From contig JAITVR010000080.1 in NCBI GenBank assembly GCA_031285695.1, positions 1 to 7,116 of the forward strand: a stretch of DNA of 7,116 nucleotides, given 5' to 3'. The DNA is from Prevotellaceae bacterium (lineage in GTDB: Bacteria; Bacteroidota; Bacteroidia; Bacteroidales; UBA932). How positions within the stretch are numbered: position 1 is the first letter of the stretch; each line of letters starts with the position of its first letter. Below, piece by piece: positions 1 to 5,926 of the stretch. The notes beneath the pieces were generated by a model that was given only the letters and a program-made list of their open reading frames with translations, was not told the origin of the DNA and searched no databases. The position numbers were made by a program, and so were the translations under genes.

Positions 1-16
1 GTTGAATTGTTGAAAA

Positions 17-88
17 GGAAGATTAGGAATTTTAAGAAGTTTAGGAAGGAAAAATTATTCTTAATCTTCCTAAACTTCTTAGACTTCT
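17..88. repeat. Palindrome built from 9-base tandem repeats, downstream of hyfB
   Basis: The left arm has three consecutive 9-mers: GGAAGATTA (17-25), GGAATTTTA (26-34) and AGAAGTTTA (35-43). The right arm has three 9-mers in the opposite orientation: TAATCTTCC (62-70), TAAACTTCT (71-79) and TAGACTTCT (80-88). Positions 33-48 and 66-81 form a perfect 16-base inverted repeat around a 17-base loop. It begins 1 base past the hyfB stop codon on the minus strand, so it could fold at the 3' end of that transcript. The base of the stem is followed on that strand by A-rich rather than U-rich sequence, so it is not a typical intrinsic terminator. No reading frame fits this stretch. Confidence 0.8.
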
Positions 89-89
89 C

Positions 90-2069
90 TTATATAAATT
101 TAAAGTACGTCATCAAAAAAATCAGTATCATAAACAGCAGCGCGTACAGTATGTAGTGGTGCACGCGGCCGGTTTGAAAAATGGCAAGCTTATTCATTTG
201 TATGCTCACGCGGCGAATTCCCGGACGAATTTTTCTCCTGAAAATATCGTGGCTTACGCTGCGGAATTTGCGCTGCGGCGCAAAAAGTTGACCTTCGGCT
301 ATCGGCTCGTCCATGCGCCGCGAGCCGCCGTTGAACGGGCGGGTAAGCGCGGCAAACTCGCCGCTGTACGAGCCTGCGGTGTACTGCACGCGCGGCGCGG
401 TGGTGGTGGCGCCGCAAGCCCAAGTTTCGCCCTCGGCAATTCGTCTTTTTTTGAAAAGGCAGCGGCGCAAAAAGAAAATGCCCGCCGCAATGCCCACCAT
501 CACTCCAATGGCTACGCAGGCGCGGCTAAGCGTATATTCCATGGCGTGGCGAATGAACACCGCATCGGGGATTGGGTAGCTTACGGCAACAACTTGGTAC
601 GCTATTTTTACAAAAAACACAGGGTAAACTCCCAGCAGCAGCGCAATGCCCAGCAGCGCAAGCATGGCGTACAGCGCGGGGCTGCGCTCTTCCTCGCCCA
701 AGAGGCTGCTGCGCGATTGCCCCAAAAATCCTACGCCGAGCGCCTTGCTAAAGGTTAGCACGGCAATGCCTCCTGCCGCGCTCAGCACCGCCAGCGTGGC
801 CACGCCAAATCCTGTAACGCTGTAGCCCCAGCCGCGCAGGCTGCCCAGCACACCGCTGTACAGCACAAACTCCGACACAAAACCCATGAACGGCGGTAGC
901 GCGCAAATGGCCATGGCGCCACACAAAAACAGCAGTGAGGTGCGCGGCATGAGCCGCATTAAGCCGCCCATGCGCTCAAGATTTTGCGTGCCCAGCTTGC
1001 TGCACACATCGCCCACGCTGAAGAATAGCAGCGACTTTACCACCGCGTGGCTAAACACGTGCAGCAGCGCACCGCTAAAGCCCGTTATCATCAAAAAATC
1101 GTTGCCGGCGGACTGTCCCAGCATGCCCAGCCCCATGCCGATGCCCACAATGCCCATATTTTCGATGCTTGAGTAGCCCAGCAGCCGCTTAATATCCTTC
1201 TGAATGGCCGCCATGCAAATGCCGTAAATGGTGGTAAACATGGCCACCACAAGCAGCGTGGAGGCTATTGCCAAAAAGTCTGTTTGTACGAAGGTAAGCA
1301 CGCGCAGCAGCCCGTAAATGCCCATGCCGGTTACCGCGCCGCTCATTACTCCGCCAAAGGTGGGCGGCAGCTGCGCGTAGGTTTCGGGCAGCCAGGTGTG
1401 CAGCGGCACAAAGCCCGATTTGATGCCAAAGGCTACAAAAAACAGCAGAAAAACAGGCAGGTTGGGGTTGCCCGAAAAGTACTCGGCCAGCGCGCCGAAC
1501 GAAAAGCTGCCCGTGGCATTTTCTACCATGGCAAAGGCAAACAGCAGCAGGAAAAAGCCCACGTGCATTTGCACAAAAAAGGTAATGGCGGTGCGAATGC
1601 GCGAGCGCACCTGCCCGTTGAAAATGAGCAGCACAAACGAGCAAATGGCCATGTACTCCCACGCAAAAAGAAACACAAAAGCATTGCGCGCCACCAGCAC
1701 GGCAATGAGCGCAAACAGCAGCTGCACCTGAAACAACAGGTGTAGCGACAGCTGCGCGTGGGTTTTGTACCGCCCGTTTTTTTGAAAATAGCTAAAACTG
1801 TAAAACGCCGACACTAAAAATATGAGGCAGGTAGTGAGGGTAAAAAATGCGCTGAGCTTATCCATGCCCACCTGTGCCGCCGGCGCAAGCGGAAGCTGCA
1901 GCTGCGCTTCAAAATACTCGCCCTGTAGCAGCGCGTCAAAGCAGGGAATGGCCGCCACCACCGCTACCAGCAGCGTAATGGCGCCGGCGTACAGCGCCTT
2001 GTGCTTGCGCGGAAGCGCAAACACGCCAAACGACAGAAGAAAGAGGATTGCAAGCAGAAAACCAAACAT
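90..2069 (-). CDS. hyfB: Hydrogenase-4 subunit B / NuoL-like proton-conducting membrane subunit
   Basis: This 659-residue, very hydrophobic protein belongs to the antiporter-like NuoL/NuoN/MrpA family, and is closest to HyfB/HycC of membrane-bound group 4 hydrogenases and formate hydrogenlyases. In those complexes it is an inner-membrane subunit thought to move protons. Visible family marks are the WEYM glutamate (about residue 138), the lysine of GIKSGFVPLHTWLP (about 217), IQKDIKRLLGYSS (lysine about 294), the two histidines of HVFSH (337, 341), and SEF (glutamate about 400) after ALPP. The ETWACG motif (548-553) followed by PRVQYT, a hydrophilic stretch and a last membrane helix (about 638-656) is typical of HyfB-type proteins rather than NuoL. 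Length matches E. coli HyfB (about 670). I chose ATG at 2067-2069. An in-frame TTG at 2097-2099 would add 10 residues, but it lies next to the -7 box and its added codons run through the expected transcription start. Other complex subunits, if linked, would lie left of the window. An orphan NuoL-like protein is possible. Confidence 0.85.
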   Translation of the reverse strand: MFGFLLAILFLLSFGVFALPRKHKALYAGAITLLVAVVAAIPCFDALLQGEYFEAQLQLPLAPAAQVGMDKLSAFFTLTTCLIFLVSAFYSFSYFQKNGRYKTHAQLSLHLLFQVQLLFALIAVLVARNAFVFLFAWEYMAICSFVLLIFNGQVRSRIRTAITFFVQMHVGFFLLLFAFAMVENATGSFSFGALAEYFSGNPNLPVFLLFFVAFGIKSGFVPLHTWLPETYAQLPPTFGGVMSGAVTGMGIYGLLRVLTFVQTDFLAIASTLLVVAMFTTIYGICMAAIQKDIKRLLGYSSIENMGIVGIGMGLGMLGQSAGNDFLMITGFSGALLHVFSHAVVKSLLFFSVGDVCSKLGTQNLERMGGLMRLMPRTSLLFLCGAMAICALPPFMGFVSEFVLYSGVLGSLRGWGYSVTGFGVATLAVLSAAGGIAVLTFSKALGVGFLGQSRSSLLGEEERSPALYAMLALLGIALLLGVYPVFFVKIAYQVVAVSYPIPDAVFIRHAMEYTLSRACVAIGVMVGIAAGIFFLRRCLFKKRRIAEGETWACGATTTAPRVQYTAGSYSGEFAALTRPFNGGSRRMDEPIAEGQLFAPQRKFRSVSHDIFRRKIRPGIRRVSIQMNKLAIFQTGRVHHYILYALLFMILIFLMTYFKFI

Positions 2070-2088
2070 GCGCGTGTAAAATAAGGCA

Positions 2089-2119
2089 CAAATGTACAAA
2101 AAACACCGCTCAATTCAAC
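2089..2119 (-). promoter_or_regulatory. Bacteroidota-type promoter for hyfB
   Basis: On the minus strand, GTTG (2116-2119) is followed by exactly 19 bases and then TACATTTG (2089-2096), a full match to the TAnnTTTG -7 box. The -33 box matches TTTG at three of four bases. Transcription would start a few bases downstream, leaving a leader of roughly a dozen bases before the ATG at 2069. This also argues against the TTG start at 2099. The consensus is that of the primary sigma factor in Bacteroides and Flavobacterium. Confidence 0.7.
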
Positions 2120-2123
2120 TAAA

Positions 2124-2144
2124 AATTAAGAATTAAAAATTAAA
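2124..2144. repeat. Three 7-base tandem units (AATTAAR) upstream of hyfB promoter
   Basis: AATTAAG (2124-2130) is followed directly by two copies of AATTAAA (2131-2137 and 2138-2144). The array lies 4 bases beyond the -33 box of the hyfB promoter, in the place of an upstream A/T element. It could be low-complexity drift, but other spacers in the window show the same period of 7 with unrelated units. Confidence 0.6.
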
Positions 2145-2148
2145 AGTG

Positions 2149-2165
2149 GGGTAGGGCGGCTACCC
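2149..2165. repeat. Small perfect hairpin in the divergent spacer
   Basis: GGGTAG (2149-2154) and CTACCC (2160-2165) are perfect complements around a 5-base loop, GGCGG. There is no T-run on either side, so a terminator role is unlikely. It sits between the two divergent promoters and outside both expected transcripts. Function unknown. Confidence 0.45.
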
Positions 2166-2229
2166 GTTGTCATTCTGAACTTGTTATTGCTAATCGGCTA
2201 CGTACATCTTCCGCCAGCTTTTACCACTA

Positions 2230-2250
2230 ACCATTGACCATTAACCATTA
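2230..2250. repeat. Three 7-base tandem units (ACCATTR) inside the thrS promoter
   Basis: One ACCATTG (2230-2236) is followed by two copies of ACCATTA (2237-2243, 2244-2250) with no gap. The last four bases of the first unit are the -33 box of the thrS promoter, and the other two units form most of its 19-base spacer. A change in copy number would therefore alter the promoter. Confidence 0.65.
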
Positions 2251-2263
2251 TTTGCTATCTTTG
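2233..2263 (+). promoter_or_regulatory. Bacteroidota-type promoter for thrS
   Basis: ATTG (2233-2236), a 19-base spacer and TATCTTTG (2256-2263) fit the -33 TTTG / -7 TAnnTTTG pattern, with a full match at -7 and three of four bases at -33. Transcription would start near 2270, giving a leader of about 25 bases, T-rich and without a Shine-Dalgarno sequence, before the ATG at 2295. This promoter probably serves thrS and perhaps the whole thrS-to-rplT block. Confidence 0.75.
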
Positions 2264-2294
2264 CACCTCATTTTTTTGCGACAAATTTTTTACC

Positions 2295-4229
2295 ATGATA
2301 AAAATTACCTTCCCTGACGGCAGCAGCCGCGAGTTTGAAAGCGGCGTAACTCCGTTGCAAGTTGCCGAAAGCCTTAGTCCGCGCCTTGCCGCCGAGGTGC
2401 TGAGCGCCACTGTAAACGATGAATTGCAGGATTTGCGCTTTCCTATCACAACGGATTCCACGCTTAAGCTGCACAAGTTCGACGATGCCGAGGGCAAGCA
2501 CGCCTTTTGGCACTCCTCGTCGCACCTCATGGCCGAGGCCCTGCAGGAGGTGTTTCCGGGCATAAAATTCGGCATTGGACCCGCCATCGAAAACGGATTT
2601 TACTACGATGTTGACCCCGAGAAACCCATTGTAGAGGCCGATTTAGAAAAAATAGAAAAGAAAATGCTGGAGCTGGCGCGCGAAAAACAAACCTTTGTTC
2701 GCCGCGAAGTACCCAAAGCCGAAGCGCTGAAAACCTTTGCCGATAAGGGCGAAACCTACAAGGTGGAGCTCATAAACGACCTGCAGGACGGCACAATTTC
2801 CTTCTACACCTGCGGCTCGTTTACCGATTTGTGTCGAGGCCCGCACATCATGGATTCCTCCATTGTAAAAGCCGTGAAGCTTACCTCCGTAGCCGGTGCC
2901 TACTGGCGCGGCGATGAGAAGAATAAAATGCTGACGCGCATTTACGGCATTACTTTTCCCAAGCAAGGCCTGCTGGACGATTACCTAAAATTGCTTGAGG
3001 AAGCCAAGCGCCGCGACCACCGCAAAATTGGCAAGGAGCTGGAGCTTTTTACCTTTTCCGAGCGGGTGGGGCAGGGCCTGCCCATGTGGCTGCCCAAGGG
3101 CACTGCGCTGCGTTTGCGCTTAGAAGATTTTTTGAAAAAATTGCAGAAAAAATACGGCTACGAGCAGGTAATTACGCCGCACATTGGGCACAAAAACCTG
3201 TACGTAACCTCGGGGCACTACGCCAAGTACGGCAAGGATTCCTTTCAGCCTATTAAAACTCCCTACGAGGGCGAAGAGTTTCTGCTCAAACCCATGAACT
3301 GCCCGCACCACTGCGAAATGTACCGCACAAAACCGCGCTCGTACAAGGATTTGCCGGTGCGCTTTGCCGAGTTCGGCACCGTGTATCGCTACGAGCAAAG
3401 CGGCGAGCTGCACGGGCTCACGCGCGTTCGCGGCTTCACGCAGGACGATGCGCACCTTTTCTGCATGCCCGAGCAAATCAAGGACGAGTTTAAAAAGGTA
3501 ATCGACATCATTCTCTACATCTTTAAGCTGCTCGATTTTCAGGAATATACCGCACAAATTTCGCTGCGCGACAAGGTAAATCGCGAAAAATACATTGGCA
3601 GCGACGAGAATTGGGGAAAAGCCGAGCAGGCAATTATTGAGGCTGCCGCCGAAAAGGGTTTGAAAACCGTGGTGGAGTACGGCGAAGCGGCCTTTTACGG
3701 TCCCAAGCTCGACTTTATGGTGCGCGATGCCATTGGTCGCAAGTGGCAGCTCGGCACCATTCAAGTTGACTACAATTTGCCCGAACGCTTTGAGCTGGAG
3801 TACGTGGGTGCCGACGATAAGCGCCACCGCCCCGTAATGATTCACCGCGCGCCCTTTGGCTCCATGGAGCGTTTTGTAGCCGTTTTGATTGAGCACACCG
3901 CCGGAAAATTTCCGCTGTGGCTCACGCCTGAACAAGTTGTGGTGCTGCCCATTAGCGACAAGTACAACGACTACGCCAAGCAGGTAGCCGAGGAGCTCAA
4001 CGGCGCCGATGTTCGCACCATTACCGATTTGCGCAACGAAAAAATCGGTAAAAAAATTCGCGACAACGAAATGCAGCACATTCCCTACCTATTAATAGTA
4101 GGCGAAAAAGAAGCTGCCGACAGCACTGTTGCTGTGCGCCGCCAAGGCGAGGGCGACAAGGGCACAATGGCGGTTGCAGAGTTTGTGCAGCACATCAACG
4201 CCGAGGTGGAAAAAATGATGGTAAGGTAA
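2295..4229 (+). CDS. thrS: Threonine-tRNA ligase
   Basis: This full-length, 644-residue class II aminoacyl-tRNA synthetase charges tRNA-Thr with threonine in the cytoplasm. Domains run in the usual order. A TGS domain covers about 1-62. The editing domain, which removes misattached serine, follows with H73 and H77 in WHSSSH and C180/H184 in CRGPH. The catalytic core spans about 245-540 and the anticodon-binding domain about 545-640. The zinc ligands expected for bacterial ThrRS are present: C336 in KPMNCPHH, H387 in DDAHLFC and H517 in MIHRAP. The motif 2 arginine (R365 in VYRYEQSG) and motif 3 arginine (R526 in GSMERF) are also visible. The ATG at 2295 starts the TGS domain directly and is preceded by an A/T-rich leader with no Shine-Dalgarno sequence, as is common in this phylum. 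infC follows after 137 bases. Nothing is missing or broken. Confidence 0.98.
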   Translation: MIKITFPDGSSREFESGVTPLQVAESLSPRLAAEVLSATVNDELQDLRFPITTDSTLKLHKFDDAEGKHAFWHSSSHLMAEALQEVFPGIKFGIGPAIENGFYYDVDPEKPIVEADLEKIEKKMLELAREKQTFVRREVPKAEALKTFADKGETYKVELINDLQDGTISFYTCGSFTDLCRGPHIMDSSIVKAVKLTSVAGAYWRGDEKNKMLTRIYGITFPKQGLLDDYLKLLEEAKRRDHRKIGKELELFTFSERVGQGLPMWLPKGTALRLRLEDFLKKLQKKYGYEQVITPHIGHKNLYVTSGHYAKYGKDSFQPIKTPYEGEEFLLKPMNCPHHCEMYRTKPRSYKDLPVRFAEFGTVYRYEQSGELHGLTRVRGFTQDDAHLFCMPEQIKDEFKKVIDIILYIFKLLDFQEYTAQISLRDKVNREKYIGSDENWGKAEQAIIEAAAEKGLKTVVEYGEAAFYGPKLDFMVRDAIGRKWQLGTIQVDYNLPERFELEYVGADDKRHRPVMIHRAPFGSMERFVAVLIEHTAGKFPLWLTPEQVVVLPISDKYNDYAKQVAEELNGADVRTITDLRNEKIGKKIRDNEMQHIPYLLIVGEKEAADSTVAVRRQGEGDKGTMAVAEFVQHINAEVEKMMVR

Positions 4230-4244
4230 ATTTTATCCTAAACA

Positions 4245-4276
4245 CTTGTTTATTTGACAAAAAAAACCGAAATTTG
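4245..4276 (+). promoter_or_regulatory. Possible weak promoter upstream of infC
   Basis: CTTG (4245-4248), a 20-base gap and GAAATTTG (4269-4276) resemble the -33/-7 pattern with one mismatch in each box. If used, transcription would start near 4282 and give infC a leader of about 85 bases. The match is weaker than at thrS and hyfB, and the region is A/T-rich enough for chance hits. Readthrough from thrS is equally possible, because no terminator is visible after thrS. Confidence 0.3.
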
Positions 4277-4326
4277 CGCCCTAATTGTCGAGAAGTTTTT
4301 TGAAAACACAGCAATTTGTCAATAAA
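4249..4326 (+). repeat. Long-range inverted repeat in the thrS-infC spacer
   Basis: TTTATTTGACAAA (4249-4261) can pair with TTTGTCAATAAA (4315-4326), giving 12 base pairs with one bulged T and enclosing 53 bases. In an RNA read through from thrS this would form a closed leader domain ending 26 bases before the AGGAGG of infC. If transcription starts inside the loop, the stem cannot form. The arms are A/T-rich, so chance is a real alternative. Confidence 0.35.
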
Positions 4327-4352
4327 TTAGATAGTTAGCGTTTAACTAAAGC

Positions 4353-4358
4353 AGGAGG
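4353..4358 (+). promoter_or_regulatory. Strong Shine-Dalgarno site of infC
   Basis: The perfect AGGAGG lies 8 bases upstream of an ATA codon at 4367, which is ideal spacing. Most genes here have no such site, so a full-strength one is notable and decides the infC start. It fits an initiation signal compensating for a poor start codon. Confidence 0.8.
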
Positions 4359-4366
4359 ACAAACTT

Positions 4367-4963
4367 ATAAATAAGCAACCGTACAGACCGAAACCCAGCT
4401 TTCCGCGCCCATCGGGGCCAAGAAGGCCGTTTCCGCAGCCCCGTCAAAACGATTCGGGGCACAAAATAAACCGCGATATTCGCGTGCCACAGGTGCGCTT
4501 GGTGGGCGATAATATCCAAAATCAAGGTGTTTACGCCACGGCTGACGCGCAAAGAATGGCCGAAACCATGGAGTTGGACTTGGTAATGATAACCGAGCAG
4601 GCCGACCCGCCCGTTTGCAAAATTGTTGATTTTCAGAAATTTCTGTATCAGCAGCGCAAAAAGCAAAAGGAAATGAAGGCCAACACCGTGAAGGTGGAAA
4701 TTAAGGAAATTCGCTTTGGACCGAACACCGGCGAGCACGATTACGCCTTTAAGTTGAAGCACGCCGAAAGTTTTTTGAAGGAGGGCGACAAGGTAAAAGC
4801 TTACGTGTTTTTCCGCGGACGCGAAATTATGTTCAAAGACCAAGGCGAAGCCCTGCTGGCGCGCTTTGCCAGCGAACTCGAAGAGTGGGCCAAGGTGGAA
4901 ATGCTGCCCAAGCTCGAAGGCAAGCGCATGAATATGGTGCTTGCACCAAAGGCTAAAAAATAA
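4367..4963 (+). CDS. infC: Translation initiation factor IF-3, probable AUA start
   Basis: IF3 binds the 30S subunit, keeps 50S from joining too early and checks the start codon and initiator tRNA. With the ATA start the protein has 198 residues. A proline- and arginine-rich tail covers about 5-27. The N domain begins near [16 protein letters not shown] (from about residue 34) and includes [14 protein letters not shown] lysine-rich linker follows, then the C domain from about [19 protein letters not shown] to the end. The frame is open from 4346 and contains no ATG, GTG, TTG or CTG before a GTG at 4484. That GTG would cut off the conserved INRDIR segment and has no ribosome binding site. The ATA at 4367 lies 8 bases after AGGAGG, so I infer it is the start. 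infC is known to use AUU, AUC or AUA starts in many bacteria, letting IF3 repress its own synthesis. The product is certain; the start is likely. Confidence 0.93.
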   Translation: MNKQPYRPKPSFPRPSGPRRPFPQPRQNDSGHKINRDIRVPQVRLVGDNIQNQGVYATADAQRMAETMELDLVMITEQADPPVCKIVDFQKFLYQQRKKQKEMKANTVKVEIKEIRFGPNTGEHDYAFKLKHAESFLKEGDKVKAYVFFRGREIMFKDQGEALLARFASELEEWAKVEMLPKLEGKRMNMVLAPKAKK

Positions 4964-4969
4964 AAACAT

Positions 4970-5036
4970 TGTCATTGCGGGCTTGACCCGCAATCCCCCG
5001 TTAATTGGGAGATTCCGCGTCAAGCGCGGAATGACA
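4970..5036. repeat. 67-base palindromic repeat element between infC and rpmI
   Basis: The ends TGTCATT (4970-4976) and AATGACA (5030-5036) are perfect inverted repeats. The two 30-base arms match at 25 positions. Each arm also folds alone: ATTGCGGG/CCCGCAAT (4974-4981 with 4987-4994) and ATTCCGCG/CGCGGAAT (5012-5019 with 5025-5032), each with a 5-base loop. It starts 6 bases after the infC stop codon and would lie in an infC-rpmI transcript. It resembles the dispersed intergenic palindromes that start with GTCATT in many bacterial genomes. No U-run follows, so it is not a clear terminator. Confidence 0.85.
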
Positions 5037-5080
5037 GAGGAAAAAAACAGCTAATTTATAACCATAAAAAACAAACAGAA

Positions 5081-5275
5081 ATGCCAAAGATGAAAACGAA
5101 CTCGGGAGCAAAAAAGCGTTTTATGCTCACCGGTTCAGGAAAAATCAAGCGCAAGCACGCCTACCTGCGCCACATTTTGACCAAAAAAACCACCAAGCAA
5201 AAGCGCAACCTGTCGCACTCGGCTTTGGTGCATGAGTCAAATGAAAAGCAAATTTTGAATTTGCTTGTAAAGTAG
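5081..5275 (+). CDS. rpmI: 50S ribosomal protein bL35
   Basis: This small, very basic protein of 64 residues has the usual bL35 length and start ([14 protein letters not shown], then [12 protein letters not shown]). It binds 23S rRNA in the large subunit. The ATG at 5081 is certain because the conserved N-terminus begins there. It is preceded by an A-rich leader without a Shine-Dalgarno sequence, unlike infC and rplT on either side. It sits in the expected order between infC and rplT, but is separated from infC by 117 bases that contain a palindromic repeat. I see no separate promoter, so it is probably made from a longer infC-rpmI-rplT transcript. Confidence 0.97.
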   Translation: MPKMKTNSGAKKRFMLTGSGKIKRKHAYLRHILTKKTTKQKRNLSHSALVHESNEKQILNLLVK

Positions 5276-5298
5276 TTTTTACTACACATTATTTTTTT
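5272..5298 (+). terminator. Very weak hairpin plus T-run after rpmI
   Basis: GTAGT (5272-5276, overlapping the stop codon) can pair with ACTAC (5281-5285) across TTTT, and a run of seven T follows at 5292-5298. The stem is only 5 base pairs and the T-run starts 6 bases after it, so at most it would reduce readthrough into rplT. It may be chance. Confidence 0.2.
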
Positions 5299-5312
5299 AA
5301 ACAACGAATGAA

Positions 5313-5349
5313 TTAGCAGGAAAGATTTGCCGTAGAGGGCAAACGCTAA
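5313..5349 (+). promoter_or_regulatory. Hairpin in the rplT leader, candidate bL20 control site
   Basis: TTAGC (5313-5317) pairs with GCTAA (5345-5349), and TTTGCC (5326-5331) with GGCAAA (5338-5343) around a 6-base loop. The two stems are separated by 8 unpaired, purine-rich bases (AGGAAAGA) on the left and a single C on the right. The hairpin ends 18 bases before the AAGGAG of rplT. In E. coli and Bacillus, bL20 represses its operon by binding leader structures that imitate its 23S rRNA site; a similar role here is inference. It is also not a terminator, as no T-run follows. Confidence 0.4.
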
Positions 5350-5367
5350 CCATTCAATAACAACAAA

Positions 5368-5373
5368 AAGGAG
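5368..5373 (+). promoter_or_regulatory. Shine-Dalgarno site of rplT
   Basis: AAGGAG ends 8 bases before the ATG at 5382. It is one of only two well-spaced strong sites in the window, the other being at infC. Both genes are classic targets of autoregulation. Confidence 0.75.
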
Positions 5374-5381
5374 AGAGAAAA

Positions 5382-5726
5382 ATGCCACGTTCAGTCAACA
5401 GCGTCGCCTCGCGTGAGAGGCGCAAAAAAGTTTTAAAGCTTGCCAAAGGTAACTTCCTTGCCCGCCGCAACGTATGGACGGTTGCCAAAAACACCGTTGA
5501 AAAAGGTTTAACCTATGCCTACCGCGACCGCCGCGCCAAAAAGCGCGATTTCCGCTCGCTGTGGATTCAGCGTATCAACGCAGCCGTGCGCCCGCAGGGC
5601 ATGACCTACTCGGTGTTCATCAACAAGCTTAGCACGAAGGGCGTAGAGCTCAACCGCAAGGTGCTTGCCGACTTGGCCATGAACCACCCCGAGGCCTTCC
5701 AAGCCGTTGTAAATGCCGTAAAATAA
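5382..5726 (+). CDS. rplT: 50S ribosomal protein bL20
   Basis: This basic protein of 114 residues has the standard length for bL20, an early-assembly protein of the large subunit. The start [23 protein letters not shown] and the following [13 protein letters not shown] are the family's long rRNA-binding N-terminal region. The globular C-terminal half includes [22 protein letters not shown] and [12 protein letters not shown]. In other bacteria the C-terminal half carries the repressor activity on the infC-rpmI-rplT operon. The start is fixed by the conserved N-terminus and by AAGGAG 8 bases upstream. It is the last gene of the block and is followed 27 bases after its stop codon by a strong terminator. 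Confidence 0.98.
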   Translation: MPRSVNSVASRERRKKVLKLAKGNFLARRNVWTVAKNTVEKGLTYAYRDRRAKKRDFRSLWIQRINAAVRPQGMTYSVFINKLSTKGVELNRKVLADLAMNHPEAFQAVVNAVK

Positions 5727-5753
5727 GTTAGAACGAAGATATAAATTAGCTGT

Positions 5754-5789
5754 AAAAAGGGTGGTGTTTGCCGCCCTTTTTCTATTTTT
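5754..5789 (+). terminator. Intrinsic terminator after rplT
   Basis: An 11-base-pair stem, AAAAAGGGTGG (5754-5764) with CCGCCCTTTTT (5771-5781), has one G-T pair and a 6-base loop (TGTTTG). It runs into TTTTTCTATTTTT. This is a standard intrinsic terminator and closes the translation block. The tail also contains TATTTTTG (5783-5790), a perfect -7 box match, but the matching -33 position reads GGTG, so I do not call a promoter for dapB from it. Confidence 0.9.
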
Positions 5790-5801
5790 GTAAACTGAAA
5801 A

Positions 5802-5897
5802 TAAAAGAGGAAAAAAGAACGAAGGAGTACTATGGCGCTTGCGCCCATGAGAAAATTCTATTTTTCCATTTTTCTGTTGTTCTATTTTCCTCTTTTA
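5802..5897. repeat. 96-base palindromic element between rplT and dapB
   Basis: TAAAAGAGGAAAAAAGAAC (5802-5820) and GTTCTATTTTCCTCTTTTA (5879-5897) are inverted repeats matching at 18 of 19 positions. Between them is a small central palindrome, GGCGC-TT-GCGCC (5834-5845, flanked by ATG and CAT with one bulged C). The rest of the centre is A/T-rich. It looks like an intergenic repeat or a non-coding mobile element. A 26-codon frame starting at 5832 lies inside it and is not called as a gene. Confidence 0.65.
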
Positions 5898-5923
5898 ACT
5901 TGTAACTTTTAAACTTTATAACT
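5896..5923. repeat. Degenerate 7-base repeats just before dapB
   Basis: TAACTTG (5896-5902) and TAACTTT (5903-5909) are adjacent. TAAACTTTA and a final TAACT (5919-5923) follow with one or two added bases, ending 3 bases before the dapB ATG. The repeats take the place of a ribosome binding site, and no Shine-Dalgarno sequence is present. Confidence 0.45.
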
Positions 5924-5926
5924 ACA

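Noticed and set aside
156..758. Open frame of 200 codons on the plus strand
   Set aside because: It lies entirely antisense to the C-terminal third of hyfB, has low-complexity A/R/H/K-rich composition and shows no recognisable domain. It is a shadow of a G/C-rich membrane protein gene.
2070..2099. TTG start adding 10 residues to hyfB
   Set aside because: The TTG abuts the -7 promoter box (2089-2096) and the added codons run through it, so the extension would not be in the mRNA. ATG at 2069 begins the usual first membrane helix.
3120..4079. Open frame of 319 codons on the minus strand
   Set aside because: It is antisense to the catalytic and anticodon-binding parts of thrS, whose motifs are all intact. 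The long frame follows from thrS codon bias.
4484..4963. GTG start for infC giving 159 residues
   Set aside because: It would remove the conserved INRDIR segment and has no ribosome binding site, while the ATA at 4367 follows AGGAGG at ideal spacing.
4346..5023. Open frame of 225 codons on the minus strand over infC
   Set aside because: It is antisense to infC and runs into the palindromic repeat at 4970-5036. Its N-terminal part is just translated repeat.
5783..5790. Promoter for dapB at TATTTTTG
   Set aside because: The -7 match is perfect but lies in the T-tract of the rplT terminator, and no acceptable -33 box occurs 19-21 bases upstream.
5832..5912. 26-codon frame with a lipoprotein-like hydrophobic stretch ending in LLTC
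   Set aside because: It lies within the palindrome at 5802-5897. AAGGAG upstream is only 4 bases from the ATG, and the hydrophobic residues come from T-rich repeat arms.
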